Shown here: piece after piece, positions 8,042 to 16,248 of the stretch
How positions within the stretch are numbered: the first letter of the stretch is position 1
Layout of the letters: the number at the start of each line of letters is the position of its first letter
Assembly: GCA_022340905.1 (NCBI GenBank)
Contig: JAJDNB010000034.1
Coordinates: 1 to 49,689 of the forward strand
From: Deltaproteobacteria bacterium
GTDB taxonomy: Bacteria > Desulfobacterota > Syntrophobacteria > BM002
Direction: 5' to 3'
Length of the DNA stretch: 49,689 nucleotides
Notes under the pieces: model-generated
What the model was told of the DNA's origin: nothing
What the model saw: only the letters and a program-made list of their open reading frames with translations
Database searches by the model: none
Made by a program: the position numbers and the translations under genes

Positions 8042-8473
8042 ATGAAAACCAAGCTCAAGTTCTCTAAGGTTGTCGTCTTTTGTTTGGCGTTGGTCATTAT
8101 GGCTCTCTCGGTTGTAAAAGGGGCTGAAGCAGCCTCAGCTTCTTCTGGAATTCTGGACGGGAAGAAATTCGTCGGTCTAACAGGGGAGAAGGGCAAAAAG
8201 GTCCATCATGAGGACGTCTTGAGCTTCAGTGACGGTAATTTCACCTCGTCAGCTTGTTTTAAGTATGGGTTTGCGAGCGGCCCCTATACTGCCACAGTAG
8301 AGGGTGATTCTATCCATTTCCAGGCTGAAACCATAAGTCCTACCCATGGGAAAATGGTGTGGCAGGGAACAGTGAAAGATGGAACTCTTATAGTTGATTA
8401 TTCCTGGACCAAAGAGCGCTGGCTTTGGACTACTCATAGGGAATACTGGTTCAAGGGATCTTTAGCAGAGTAG
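8042..8473 (+). CDS. Secreted protein of unknown function
   Basis: 143 residues. The first 30 form a clear Sec signal: basic MKTKLKFSK, hydrophobic VVVFCLALVIMALSVV, and a probable signal peptidase I cut after AEA. The mature part is about 110 residues, predominantly beta, with alternating polar and aromatic residues (DVLSFSDGNFTSSACFKYGF, YTATVEGDSIHFQAE, MVWQGTVKDGTLIVDYSWTK). This resembles a small lipocalin- or FABP-like barrel of the kind seen in short periplasmic proteins, but no family can be named. The gene is ten bases upstream of a membrane protein gene. Upstream, an inverted pair ATAGTA/TACTAT near 7925-7940 could be an operator. Confidence 0.7.
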   Translation: MKTKLKFSKVVVFCLALVIMALSVVKGAEAASASSGILDGKKFVGLTGEKGKKVHHEDVLSFSDGNFTSSACFKYGFASGPYTATVEGDSIHFQAETISPTHGKMVWQGTVKDGTLIVDYSWTKERWLWTTHREYWFKGSLAE

Positions 8474-8483
8474 AGGTAAGGCA

Positions 8484-9164
8484 TTGATAAATATGTCTGA
8501 ACCCCCCTTAGCATCTTCTGAGACGTCTAAAATCCGGCTTTTTTTTAAGATATCCCTTGTTGTCGGATTTGTGGTGTTACTGAATTATGGCGGCACATTG
8601 GTGGTTGAGCAAATCAATTTTCAGCTCTGGCCCATGCATGAACGTCTAATGATTATCATGCTCTGGTTTTCCATCGCAGTCTATGTACTTTGGATGGCTA
8701 TACCTTTCGTGCCTGGTGTCGAACTTGGCCTGGCATTGATGGTTATGCTTGGGCCCAGAGGTGTCGTCTTGATATACTTTTGCACTCTCTTGTCCTTGTC
8801 CTTAAGCTTCACCATTGGCAGGATGGTGCCTCTTAATATTTTCGCCCGGTTTTTGGGTTGGCTGCATTTGCACAGAGCCCAGGACCTATTGCTCAAACTA
8901 GAACCTTTAAATTCAGAAGATAGGCTGGACTTTCTGCTGACAACAGCCCCTTCGAGAGTCATCCCCTTCCTTGTAAAACATCGCTACTTGATGATCGCTG
9001 TCGCCTTGAATCTTCCCGGCAACGCTTTAATTGGCGGGGGCGGGGGCATCGGCTTGATTAGCGGCATTAGCAGGCTGTATCCATTCCCCAAATACCTTCT
9101 GCTGGTCAGCCTTGCCATCACGCCTCTTCCCTTACTAGTTCTGGCAGGCAAATGGCCTCTATGA
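8484..9164 (+). CDS. VTT/DedA-like small membrane protein
   Basis: About 226 residues with five or six hydrophobic segments. The pattern WMAIPFVPGVELGLALMVMLGPRGVVLIYFCTLLSLSLSFTIGR resembles the re-entrant core of VTT (SNARE-associated / DedA) proteins, which have a P.PG.E motif and a G-rich second half (here LPGNALIGGGGGIGLISGISRLY). DedA-like proteins scramble or flip lipids and affect envelope integrity. The TTG at 8484 is best spaced from GAGGTAAGG at 8473-8481; the ATG at 8493 is an alternative. Likely co-transcribed with the secreted protein just upstream. Family assignment is by pattern and moderately sure. Confidence 0.6.
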   Translation: MINMSEPPLASSETSKIRLFFKISLVVGFVVLLNYGGTLVVEQINFQLWPMHERLMIIMLWFSIAVYVLWMAIPFVPGVELGLALMVMLGPRGVVLIYFCTLLSLSLSFTIGRMVPLNIFARFLGWLHLHRAQDLLLKLEPLNSEDRLDFLLTTAPSRVIPFLVKHRYLMIAVALNLPGNALIGGGGGIGLISGISRLYPFPKYLLLVSLAITPLPLLVLAGKWPL

Positions 9165-9244
9165 TTCTCAGGCGTTGAACCCGGCACGGAACTAAGGAGA
9201 CTTTGTCGCATAGAAACGGTCCTTTCCATAAGGGGAGCGGTGAG

Positions 9245-9379
9245 ATGAGAAAAGCTTTTCGGGTAGATGCAAAAACTCTTGTCAAACTTCTCACCATATC
9301 TATGATTATTTTTCCTTCTGTGACCTTCTGTTCTCCTCATCCAAATACCTCTTCTGTTTCTATGATCTTTTCCTCATAA
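9245..9379 (+). CDS. Possible 44-residue secreted or membrane peptide
   Basis: The ATG at 9245 is preceded by AAGGGGAG with seven bases of spacing. The peptide begins MRKAFRVDAKTLVKLLTISM, continues IIFPSVTFCS, and ends with a short Ser-rich tail. A basic start and hydrophobic core ending near a Cys are compatible with a signal or lipoprotein-like peptide. There is no homology to support it, so this is tentative. Confidence 0.3.
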   Translation: MRKAFRVDAKTLVKLLTISMIIFPSVTFCSPHPNTSSVSMIFSS

Positions 9380-9639
9380 TCTTGGATGATGGACTGGCTG
9401 AATACTGAGATCCCGAACTCCAAGCTCCAATTTTTATGGTTTCAGCTGTTCCGCCAGAAGCGGGCATCGGGGTTTCAGAAATGACATACCTGAGCACTAA
9501 AACATTACCCTCGAATGGTCAGGTAGAACTCACAAGGACTCCTAATCGGGGGAAGTATGTCACTCTGGCGTTCACGGCACAAAGTGATTACTATGGTCTC
9601 GACAGGTGGGACTATCCAGCCCGTATGAGGTGTGAAGAA

Positions 9640-10554
9640 ATGGTCGAGGATCTCGTATTTGCCGAGGATCTGCACAAAACCTTTAATGGCTTGAAGGCAG
9701 TGGATGGCATATCTTTCCGCATGTCCAAGGGCGAGTGCTTCGGCATCCTCGGTCCCAACGGGGCTGGAAAAACAACGACCGTTCGCATGATTTACGGTTT
9801 CAGTCCGGTCAGCTCCGGAACTCTCGAGGTCTTTGGCATGGACATCAACAAGCACGCCCGGCTTATCAAGGCCAAGAGCGGTGTGTGCCAGCAGGAAAAC
9901 AATCTGGATCCTGACCTCACCGTCTTTCAGAACTTGGTGACTTTTGCCAGCTATTTCGACATACCCCGAGCTACAGCCAAAAACCGGGCCTCCGAATTGC
10001 TCCGCTTCATGGGCTTGGAGCACAAGAAGCGGGCAAAAATTTTGGAACTCTCCGGTGGTATGCAGCGGCGACTGGTTATCGCCCGTGCTCTCATCAACAA
10101 CCCGGAACTGCTTATTCTTGATGAGCCAACTACCGGTCTAGATCCTCAATCCCGACATCAGGTATGGGGGCGGCTGGCAGAGCTAAAAGCCCAGGGGCTG
10201 GGTATTCTCCTCACCACTCACTACATGGAAGAGGCAGCACACCTTTGTGACAGACTGGTGATCATGGATCATGGTCGAATACTGGTTGAAGGTGGACCAG
10301 TGGAATTGATCCACCAAAACGTAGGAGCCAATGTGATCGAGATTGAGTCACCTAGTGAAACTCTCCTTACATATGTAGAAGAGAGCGATCTGGACTGGGA
10401 GAGACTTTCTCATCGGTTGCTCATTTACACCAGAGACGGCGAAACATTGTTTCGCAAAATCTCAGAGAGCTTCTGTGATCGGGGTTGTAGTCTGAGGATG
10501 GCCACCCTTGAGGACGTCTTTCTCAAGCTCACGGGAAGGGAATTGAGAGATTGA
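9640..10554 (+). CDS. ABC transporter ATP-binding protein, NodI-like
   Basis: 304 residues from the ATG at 9640, which has GAGG nine bases upstream. A longer frame from 9436 adds residues without homology. It has Walker A GPNGAGKTT (38-46), the signature LSGGMQRR (about 137-144), Walker B LLILDEPTTGLDP, and the H-loop TTHYMEEA. This is the DrrA/NodI type of ATPase for ABC-2 exporters. The C-terminal 70 residues include the usual accessory region ending RMATLEDVFLKLTGREL, typical of this subfamily. With the permease 75 bases downstream it forms a complete exporter of the NodIJ/DrrAB type. The cargo (lipid, polyketide or saccharide) is unknown. Confidence 0.9.
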   Translation: MVEDLVFAEDLHKTFNGLKAVDGISFRMSKGECFGILGPNGAGKTTTVRMIYGFSPVSSGTLEVFGMDINKHARLIKAKSGVCQQENNLDPDLTVFQNLVTFASYFDIPRATAKNRASELLRFMGLEHKKRAKILELSGGMQRRLVIARALINNPELLILDEPTTGLDPQSRHQVWGRLAELKAQGLGILLTTHYMEEAAHLCDRLVIMDHGRILVEGGPVELIHQNVGANVIEIESPSETLLTYVEESDLDWERLSHRLLIYTRDGETLFRKISESFCDRGCSLRMATLEDVFLKLTGRELRD

Positions 10555-10565
10555 TTACTGCCGGG

Positions 10566-10617
10566 TCTCAGGTGTCAGGTTTCAGTTATGATAGGCCTGA
10601 AACCTGAAACCTGAACA
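10566..10617. repeat. Inverted word repeat between ABC genes
   Basis: CAGGTTTCAG at 10576-10585 faces CCTGAAACCTGAAACCTGAA at 10595-10614, giving a hairpin of about ten base pairs with several registers. Same word family as at 7405-7474. It sits inside an operon, so it may modulate the expression ratio of ATPase and permease. Confidence 0.6.
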
Positions 10618-10629
10618 CTGAAAACTACA

Positions 10630-11415
10630 ATGAACTGGCTGCCACACATATCGCCAAGATTTTTCCGCATACTGCAGCGAAACGGTCAGGTATTGCGACG
10701 TACTTGGCAGGTAAATTTTTTGCCGCCGATCTTGGAGCCGGTGTTGTACTTGCTCGCCTTCGGAGCCGGATTGGGACTGCTGGTAGGGGACGTCTCCTAT
10801 AGAGGAGAAGCCGTAAGCTACGTTGCCTACATCGCACCGGCACTGATTGCAATCAACATTATGTATAATGGGTTTTTTGAAAATACCTACGCTTCATTCG
10901 TGCGCATGTACTACCAAAAGACCTACGACGCCATTATGGCTACTCCCCTCAACTTGGATGAGATTGTCACGGGTGAGATCGTCTGGGGCGCGGTGAAATC
11001 TCTCATTGCAACAATCCTCATGGTTGCGGTAATAAGTTTTTTCAGACTCCTGGTCTACCCCCAAGCCCTACTGATTGTACCCCTCGCTTTTCTCGGAGGG
11101 CTGGCTTTTGGCTCTCTGGCAATGTGCTTTACCGCCGTGGTGCCGCAAATTGAGGTATTCAACTTTCCCATCTTTCTTTTCATCACGCCCATGTTTCTCT
11201 TTAGCGGCACCTTTTTCCCTCTAGAGACCCTGCCTCACTGGGCTCAAACCCTGGCCCAAGTCCTTCCCCTCACACACCTTGTCGCCATCGTGCGGGCACT
11301 GGCCATGGGCAAACTGCAGGCCCAACTGTTGCTGAGCCTTCTCTATCTGATTATCTTCTCAGCTCTTACCTTTGTCTTGGCAATTCTCCTCATGAGAAGG
11401 CGGTTGATTAATTAG
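10630..11415 (+). CDS. ABC-2 type permease, NodJ-like
   Basis: 261 residues with six hydrophobic spans. The N-terminal cytoplasmic part is basic (FRILQRNGQVLRRTWQVNFLPPILEPVLYLLAFGAGLG). The NFLPPILEPVLYL motif and the later segment FLFITPMFLFSGTFFPLETLPHWAQ are diagnostic of NodJ-family ABC-2 permeases (SGTFFP before the last spans). It is partner to the ATPase just upstream. Function is export of an unknown substrate across the inner membrane. The end (ILLMRRRLIN) is the usual short basic tail. Confidence 0.9.
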   Translation: MNWLPHISPRFFRILQRNGQVLRRTWQVNFLPPILEPVLYLLAFGAGLGLLVGDVSYRGEAVSYVAYIAPALIAINIMYNGFFENTYASFVRMYYQKTYDAIMATPLNLDEIVTGEIVWGAVKSLIATILMVAVISFFRLLVYPQALLIVPLAFLGGLAFGSLAMCFTAVVPQIEVFNFPIFLFITPMFLFSGTFFPLETLPHWAQTLAQVLPLTHLVAIVRALAMGKLQAQLLLSLLYLIIFSALTFVLAILLMRRRLIN

Positions 11416-11417
11416 TT

Positions 11418-11448
11418 TCCATCCGGAAATCAAAGATTCCCGGATGGA
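11418..11448 (+). terminator. Hairpin downstream of the ABC permease
   Basis: TCCATCCGG (11418-11426) pairs perfectly with CCGGATGGA (11440-11448), loop 13 bases, starting three bases after the permease stop codon. No T-tract follows, so termination is a guess; it could also protect the transcript end. Confidence 0.5.
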
Positions 11449-11463
11449 GCTGTCGGCATTCAG

Positions 11464-11479
11464 TCCCGCCTAGGCGGGA
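11464..11479. repeat. 16-base perfect palindrome
   Basis: TCCCGCCTAGGCGGGA is its own reverse complement. It lies in a gene-free stretch (11449-11648) that also contains shorter repeats built on GCTGAT. It may be a dispersed repeat or a protein site; no function can be read. Confidence 0.5.
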
Positions 11480-11648
11480 TCAGCCAAAAACGTTGTAGTT
11501 GCATGTATTTTACTGATGGCTGAGCGCTGATAGCTGATCGCGCTCATCTGAAAACGGCAGTTTTGGATGAGCATCAATTAGTCTCACTCGGCCTTAACAA
11601 TGTTTTTCGAACTTCCCGCTTTTCCCCTATTTGACTACCAGTAACTCC

Positions 11649-11792
11649 ATGGTTACCATCTTTACAGTTTTCATTGACGATACTCTGGAACACGTGGAAA
11701 CTTCGCGAAGGATGGGAATCCAGGGGATTCTTTTTACCACTGCCGAAGCCCTGGAGGAAGAGCTAGCTCGTTTGTTGGAGAAAGACTCCTAA
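11649..11792 (+). pseudogene. C-terminal remnant of a HAD-superfamily hydrolase
   Basis: 47 codons from an ATG to TAA read TVFIDDTLEHVETSRRMGIQ, then GILFTTAEALEEELARLL. This matches the last part of HAD hydrolases of the epoxide-hydrolase-like/YihX type (FVDDREENVEAARALGM.GI.F...L..EL). The nucleophile DxD domain, cap and Lys region are absent upstream, where the frame meets a stop. It is probably a decayed gene, although a short peptide could still be made. An intact, unrelated HAD gene occurs at 48265. Confidence 0.55.
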
Positions 11793-11844
11793 TTGCGGCT
11801 TTGAGATGTGGGATATGGGATGTGAGATATGAAATGTATGAAGG

Positions 11845-11905
11845 CATAGGGTACAGGTCAAAAAATAATGGAGTTTTTGTATGCTCCATGCTCTCTGCCC
11901 CATGT
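11845..11905. repeat. Inverted word repeat with GGCATAGGG / ATGCTCCATG words
   Basis: GCATAGGGTACAGG on the left faces TATGCTCCATGCTCTCTGCC on the right. The same words form the repeat at 27205-27300 and part of that at 44470-44575. Located in the leader of the MBL-fold gene. Confidence 0.5.
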
Positions 11906-11949
11906 TTGGTTAGACATTTTAGACATTTGGAATAATATTGGAGATAAAA

Positions 11950-12588
11950 ATGATAAAAGTGGTTGAAAATGAGCACATTCGAATATTCAGGCTCGAATTA
12001 GGCCCTTTCGGAACCAATTCATATATCCTTACTTGTCAGGAGACAAACGAGAGCGTGGTTATTGATGCCCCTGGGGATGTGGACCTGGTTGTGGCACAGC
12101 TGAATGAGACTCATCCTCAGTACATTCTTATGACCCATGGCCATGTTGATCACATCGGTGGATTGGCCGAACTCAAATCTGCCCTCAATATCCCAGTCGC
12201 TGCTCACCAAGGAGAAGCCGGCGATTTACCGGTTACTGTCGATCTGTTACTCAATGACGGAGATGAATTATCCTTGGGCCACATAAAGGTAAAAGCGTTA
12301 CACACCCCGGGACACACGCCGGGTAGCATGTGTTTTCACACGGGTAACTATCTGATTGCCGGCGACACGTTATTTCCTGGAGGCCCCGGGAGAACTCACT
12401 CGCCCGATGACTTTCGCCAAATCGTTACATCCATCAGGGAAAAGCTTTTTGGTTTGACGGACGACACTGAGGTGTATCCAGGACATGGAGAACCTACGAC
12501 AATAAAGGAAGCGAAAGAGGAATACGAGGCTTTTTCCGCCCGCCCTCACGAGCCCAACCTTTGCGGGGACGTTGTGTGGACAACCTAG
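11950..12588 (+). CDS. MBL-fold metallo-hydrolase (glyoxalase II-like)
   Basis: 212 residues from the ATG at 11950, which has GGAG six bases upstream; a TTG at 11938 is in frame. Metal site residues are all present: THGHVDHIGG (His63, His65, Asp67, His68), HTPGHTPGS (third-site His), IAGDTLF (bridging Asp) and VYPGHGEPT (His). This YcbL/glyoxalase-II-like branch hydrolyses thioesters or related substrates with two zinc or iron ions; some members are persulfide dioxygenase-like. It lacks the C-terminal substrate domain of true GloB, fitting the small YcbL type. It stands alone on the plus strand. Confidence 0.9.
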   Translation: MIKVVENEHIRIFRLELGPFGTNSYILTCQETNESVVIDAPGDVDLVVAQLNETHPQYILMTHGHVDHIGGLAELKSALNIPVAAHQGEAGDLPVTVDLLLNDGDELSLGHIKVKALHTPGHTPGSMCFHTGNYLIAGDTLFPGGPGRTHSPDDFRQIVTSIREKLFGLTDDTEVYPGHGEPTTIKEAKEEYEAFSARPHEPNLCGDVVWTT

Positions 12589-12652
12589 GGAACTCTGCCA
12601 ACTCTTTGAACCAAACAGCCAGCAGTCATTAGGCTGCGCTGTCATGGGTAGT

Positions 12653-13018
12653 CTATTGGTGTTTGTGTTTCTTCCCTATCGAACTTATGTAGTTATTCAA
12701 CTTTACGCTGTTAATCTCTATCTCTTTACGGAGAGACTCAAAAGTTCCAATCACGATTAAGCCACGGTTCTGAGCTTTTTGCAACCAGGTCAGTGTTTCC
12801 CGGAGAGAGCCCCTACTGTAATAACAGAACTGCTTGTTTTCCTTGTAGTAATACCTCCCCCAGCCTTCGCTGAGATTTGTGGCAACAGAATCTGCGGCTT
12901 TGATGAGTTGTTTTCCTACTGTATCTCTTGCGAAATAGTCCCACTCAAGTACGATTTCCCAGACTTGCTCGCCTATATTCATGGCAAGCTGATAGACCTG
13001 AAGATCCTCTAACTGCAT
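12653..13018 (-). CDS. Four-helix-bundle protein (23S rRNA IVS-type)
   Basis: 121 residues with the familiar pattern of the family first found inside 23S rRNA intervening sequences: LEDLQVYQLAMNIGEQVWEI, then KQLIKAADSVATNLSEGWGRY, then FCYYSRGSLRETLTWLQKAQ. The AADSVATNLSEG core is diagnostic. These proteins form pentamers of four-helix bundles and have no established biochemical role. Here the gene is free-standing, not inside an rRNA gene. It is convergent with the MBL gene and 119 bases downstream of the PIG-L gene. Family assignment is confident; function unknown. Confidence 0.9.
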   Translation of the reverse strand: MQLEDLQVYQLAMNIGEQVWEIVLEWDYFARDTVGKQLIKAADSVATNLSEGWGRYYYKENKQFCYYSRGSLRETLTWLQKAQNRGLIVIGTFESLRKEIEINSVKLNNYISSIGKKHKHQ

Positions 13019-13093
13019 GATGATGCCCCCCTTTCAATAAACAACCTAATGACAGCGAAGCGTATTGACAGCGTAGAGTACTGACCTAATGAC

Positions 13094-13151
13094 AGATTGG
13101 GTGGTAGCGCTCGAAGAGCGCGTTGCGCGTTCGAGCGCTACCACCCAATCT
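13094..13151. terminator. 22-bp perfect hairpin overlapping the PIG-L stop codon
   Basis: The arms 13094-13115 and 13130-13151 are exact reverse complements (22 bp) around a 14-base CG-rich loop. Read on the minus strand, the last four codons and TAG stop of the PIG-L deacetylase lie in the first arm. No T-tract follows. It could be a terminator, a 3'-end stabiliser or a mobile repeat remnant. Confidence 0.65.
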
Positions 13152-13836
13152 CTACCCGATGAAAACCCTCTGCAAGCTCGAAATCCTCTCCCTCTGCCAT
13201 GTCCTTGCACCTCTTCTTAAGCCATTCCTCCAAATTGGCGGGATTGGGAAAGCCCGCTACTTGACTTTCATGGCATCGCAGGGCTTTCAGCTTGACATCA
13301 AAGGTATCAGTAATATCTGACCGGTGATTTATGTCCTCAGCCGCCCAGAACCACATTTCTTCCACATTGTGCGGCTCCAGCCCCTCTTCTAGCAAATCAG
13401 CATATGCTAAGTGGTCCCTGGCATAGGGGAAAACCGCATCCATGGTAACCAATCCGGCAATGCGATGGTCACGATGCCAGAGATAACGACGGTAGGGATC
13501 GGAAGTCACCACAATTCTGGGGCGATACATCCTTATGACCCGCACTAAACGTTTCCGAAACTCCGGGGTATCCTCTAATTCCTGATCGCTATATCCCAAG
13601 AAGACTACCTCACGGACCCCCAATACTTTGGCTGCCGCCTCTTGCTCTCTTTTCCTAATTTCAGCCAGTTGCTCTGACTTGAGACTTCGGTCGCTTGTAC
13701 CCTTGTCGCCGTCGGTGCAGATCACGTAGACAACCTGTTTTCCTTCTTTGGTCCACCGGGCGACTGTGCCGGCAACCCCAAATTCTGCATCATCAGGATG
13801 AGCTGTTATAACCAATACATCAACAGGTGTAGTCAT
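13138..13836 (-). CDS. PIG-L/LmbE family N-acetylglucosaminyl deacetylase
   Basis: 232 residues. The zinc-binding signature AHPDDAEFG (residues 12-20) is followed by VYVICTDGDKGT and RKREQEAAAKVLGV. The third metal ligand is in WHRDHRIAG, and the Asp-His pairs of the active site are intact. Enzymes of this family remove the acetyl group from GlcNAc-linked conjugates (MshB, BshB, PIG-L) or mycothiol amides. Its immediate upstream neighbour on the same strand is an MshA-like glycosyltransferase, only 47 bases away. That pairing is the same as in mycothiol and bacillithiol synthesis and hints at a glucosaminyl conjugate pathway. Confidence 0.9.
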   Translation of the reverse strand: MTTPVDVLVITAHPDDAEFGVAGTVARWTKEGKQVVYVICTDGDKGTSDRSLKSEQLAEIRKREQEAAAKVLGVREVVFLGYSDQELEDTPEFRKRLVRVIRMYRPRIVVTSDPYRRYLWHRDHRIAGLVTMDAVFPYARDHLAYADLLEEGLEPHNVEEMWFWAAEDINHRSDITDTFDVKLKALRCHESQVAGFPNPANLEEWLKKRCKDMAEGEDFELAEGFHRVEIGW

Positions 13837-13883
13837 AGTAACGTTCCCTCTAAAGAAGCCAGGCCCACAAGTGTGCCTTAGAG

Positions 13884-15143
13884 TTAGTTTTCATGGCCTT
13901 TTCCCAGTCCTGTTGCCGTGCTGTTAAAACCATATTCTCTGAGCACTGTCCCATACTGGTCAAGCATGGCAGAGGCCACATTTGCCCAACTGAATCGAAG
14001 AACCGATGCTCGGACCTCATGGGGCGTTAACCCATTCGGACCGGAGATATACTTTTCTATGGACTTTGCCAGCAAACGGGGAGAGCCGTTGCTCACCACC
14101 TGCCCTATTGTTCCACCTCTGAGAATACTCTCCATGGCTCCAACTTTGGTTGCTACCACCGGTGTGCCAGAAGCCAATGCCTCCAGGGCCACCAGGCCAA
14201 AACTTTCATAATAAGAGGGCACAACCAGCACGTCGGCGGCGCTGTAGTATGGTGGCAGGCTATCTTGTTCGATCCTGCCCACGAAAGTGACGCACTCCTG
14301 AATGGACAATTTTCGAGCTAGTCTTTCTAAGCCTTGAGACTCCGGAGCGGCATTGCCATCCCCCCCCACAAGCACCAAACGAAGCTGCTTGTGGTGCCGG
14401 AGGTGGGCTACGGCCTCCATCAATCTGTCTATTCCTTTCACTGGCGCAAACCTGCCCACATAGAGCACAATCGATTCATCTTGAGTAAAACCCAGCCGAC
14501 GCCGGGCCTGCGTCCTTTCCCACGGGTGAAAAAGATCTAAGTTTACGCCACAGGGAACTACCCCGATCGTCTTAGGGGATGCCCCATAATGTTGGATTAA
14601 ATGGCCTCTTTCCTCATCCGTGCCAACCAGTATGCGGTCACAGGTCTTTGCCAATTTTTTTTCCATGGTGGTGCGCAACTCGGGTTCATTCTCTGACCCG
14701 ACTGTGCTGTTCTTCACCGCACCAACCGTATGGAACATGAAAACATGAGGAACCTCCCACCTTTCCGTGGCCCACTTCCCCACTTTGGCAGACAACCAGT
14801 AGTGACTGTGAACGAGATCGTAGTGGAGAGACTGGCGGGCTTTAAACTTTTCTAGCTCCATAAAAAATTCATCAAGGTGGCCATAGAGAGCCATTTTATT
14901 CATCTGACCGTTGGCACCGGCCCTGAGATGAATGAGCCGGACGTTCTCGTGCAATTGGGCGATCTGCTTCTGGGGCGAACCGTTCAAACGAGTATAAATG
15001 TCTATTACATGGCCGCGGTTGGCAAGTTCCCGGGCAAGCTCCCGGACATAGACACTCATGCCCCCCGTATCCTTTGTTCCTAGCTCTCCTGTGGGGCTTG
15101 AATGGACGCTCAGCATTGCGATTCTCAACTGTTCTGATTCCAC
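13884..15143 (-). CDS. GT4 family glycosyltransferase, MshA/sucrose-phosphate-synthase-like
   Basis: 419 residues from a GTG at 15143 with a good AGAGGT site. An upstream frame to 15392 overlaps the next gene and is not homologous. GT-B fold: the N-terminal AMLSVHSSP...GTKDTGGMSVYVREL loop, VHSHYWLSAKVG, then VLYVGRFAPVKGIDRLMEAV and the donor site VVPSYYESFGLVALEALASGTPVVA (E-x7-E). The DTGGMSVYV loop and HSHYWLS are shared with MshA, which adds UDP-GlcNAc to inositol-3-phosphate, and with sucrose-phosphate synthase. The acceptor is unknown. It is upstream of the PIG-L deacetylase and downstream of sugar dehydrogenase genes, all on the minus strand. Confidence 0.85.
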   Translation of the reverse strand: MESEQLRIAMLSVHSSPTGELGTKDTGGMSVYVRELARELANRGHVIDIYTRLNGSPQKQIAQLHENVRLIHLRAGANGQMNKMALYGHLDEFFMELEKFKARQSLHYDLVHSHYWLSAKVGKWATERWEVPHVFMFHTVGAVKNSTVGSENEPELRTTMEKKLAKTCDRILVGTDEERGHLIQHYGASPKTIGVVPCGVNLDLFHPWERTQARRRLGFTQDESIVLYVGRFAPVKGIDRLMEAVAHLRHHKQLRLVLVGGDGNAAPESQGLERLARKLSIQECVTFVGRIEQDSLPPYYSAADVLVVPSYYESFGLVALEALASGTPVVATKVGAMESILRGGTIGQVVSNGSPRLLAKSIEKYISGPNGLTPHEVRASVLRFSWANVASAMLDQYGTVLREYGFNSTATGLGKGHEN

Positions 15144-15237
15144 GTGAATTACCTCTCCAGTTCCAACCAGTGTAAATAAGGAATTCTTTTTCCCTATGCA
15201 CTCGGCACTATGCGATTCCACATCCGAATTGCAGAAA

Positions 15238-16248
15238 CTACAATCTAACTGTTTGACCGGTCCGGGCCGCTTCTGCCAAGCCGTCAAGAACCCGCATGTT
15301 ACGAACACTCTCTTCCGGTGTGAAAGCCAATCTTTCCTTACCCAACACCGCATCAGCAAAATGTTCCACCATGAGGAGGTATTCATCTGCACCCGGCATT
15401 ACCTGCTTTTGTCCCACCTCCTGGTCTTTTCCCCGCACAGTGAAGACCGCCTCCCGCTCCCAGGGAATAAAGGCATCGTGCGGTAATTCGATGGCACCTT
15501 CACTACCCAACACGGAATATGTCTGCTGCAGTGCTGAAATGAAACTGGCTTCGATAGTAGCAAGGCCATTTTCTGCAAACCGCAGAGAACCTACCAAGTG
15601 CATGTCGACTCCATTGGCATGATATACGGCTTGTGCCTGCACTGCAGCTGGCTCCGTGCCCATGAACCATCGGGCCACGCTGACGCAGTAGCAACCTACA
15701 TCCAGCAGGGCACCTCCGCCCGTCTCACCTTGTAAGCGCGCATTGTTTCCCCTCGTCAAGATCTCCTCGTCCATTGGGTAACAAAACGAAGATCTGACCA
15801 AGGTTACTGCGCCGATTTTGCCACTAGTCACCATATATTTGATAATTTGGTTGCGAGGATGGAAGCGGTACATCATGGCCTCCATGAGAAGCAAACCGGC
15901 AGCAGAGGCGACATTGGCCATCTCTGTCGCCTCAGTGGCATTGCAGGCAAAAGGTTTTTCGCACAACACGTGCTTGTTCGCCTCCAATGCCTTCAAAGTC
16001 CACGTCCGGTGCAGGTGATTGGGAAGTGGGATATATACCGCATCAATTTCCGGGTCAGCCAACAAATCATCATAGCCCTGATAGACCCGGGAAATGTTGT
16101 TCTCTGCCGCCAGTTGTCGGGCATTTTCTGGAGAGCGTGTGGCAAGTCCGTAAACCATGCCGTTACTGGACTTTTGCATGGCAGGGATAACGCACACTCG
16201 GGCAATTTCGGCATTGCCCAACACCCCCCATTTGATTCGTTCAGCCAT
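15238..16248 (-). CDS. Gfo/Idh/MocA family oxidoreductase
   Basis: 336 residues. The N-terminal NAD(P) Rossmann motif begins WGVLGNAEIARVCVIPAM; note the GxAxIA variant usual in this family. EKP appears as HVLCEKPFA (residues 93-101, with the conserved Lys98), followed by MEAMMYRFHP, the catalytic region. The C-terminal alpha/beta domain is complete. Family members oxidise or epimerise inositols, sugars and related polyols. This one resembles the glucose-fructose-oxidoreductase/trans-dihydrodiol-dehydrogenase branch. It overlaps the upstream ThuA-Gfo gene by eight bases, indicating coupled translation. Confidence 0.9.
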   Translation of the reverse strand: MAERIKWGVLGNAEIARVCVIPAMQKSSNGMVYGLATRSPENARQLAAENNISRVYQGYDDLLADPEIDAVYIPLPNHLHRTWTLKALEANKHVLCEKPFACNATEATEMANVASAAGLLLMEAMMYRFHPRNQIIKYMVTSGKIGAVTLVRSSFCYPMDEEILTRGNNARLQGETGGGALLDVGCYCVSVARWFMGTEPAAVQAQAVYHANGVDMHLVGSLRFAENGLATIEASFISALQQTYSVLGSEGAIELPHDAFIPWEREAVFTVRGKDQEVGQKQVMPGADEYLLMVEHFADAVLGKERLAFTPEESVRNMRVLDGLAEAARTGQTVRL

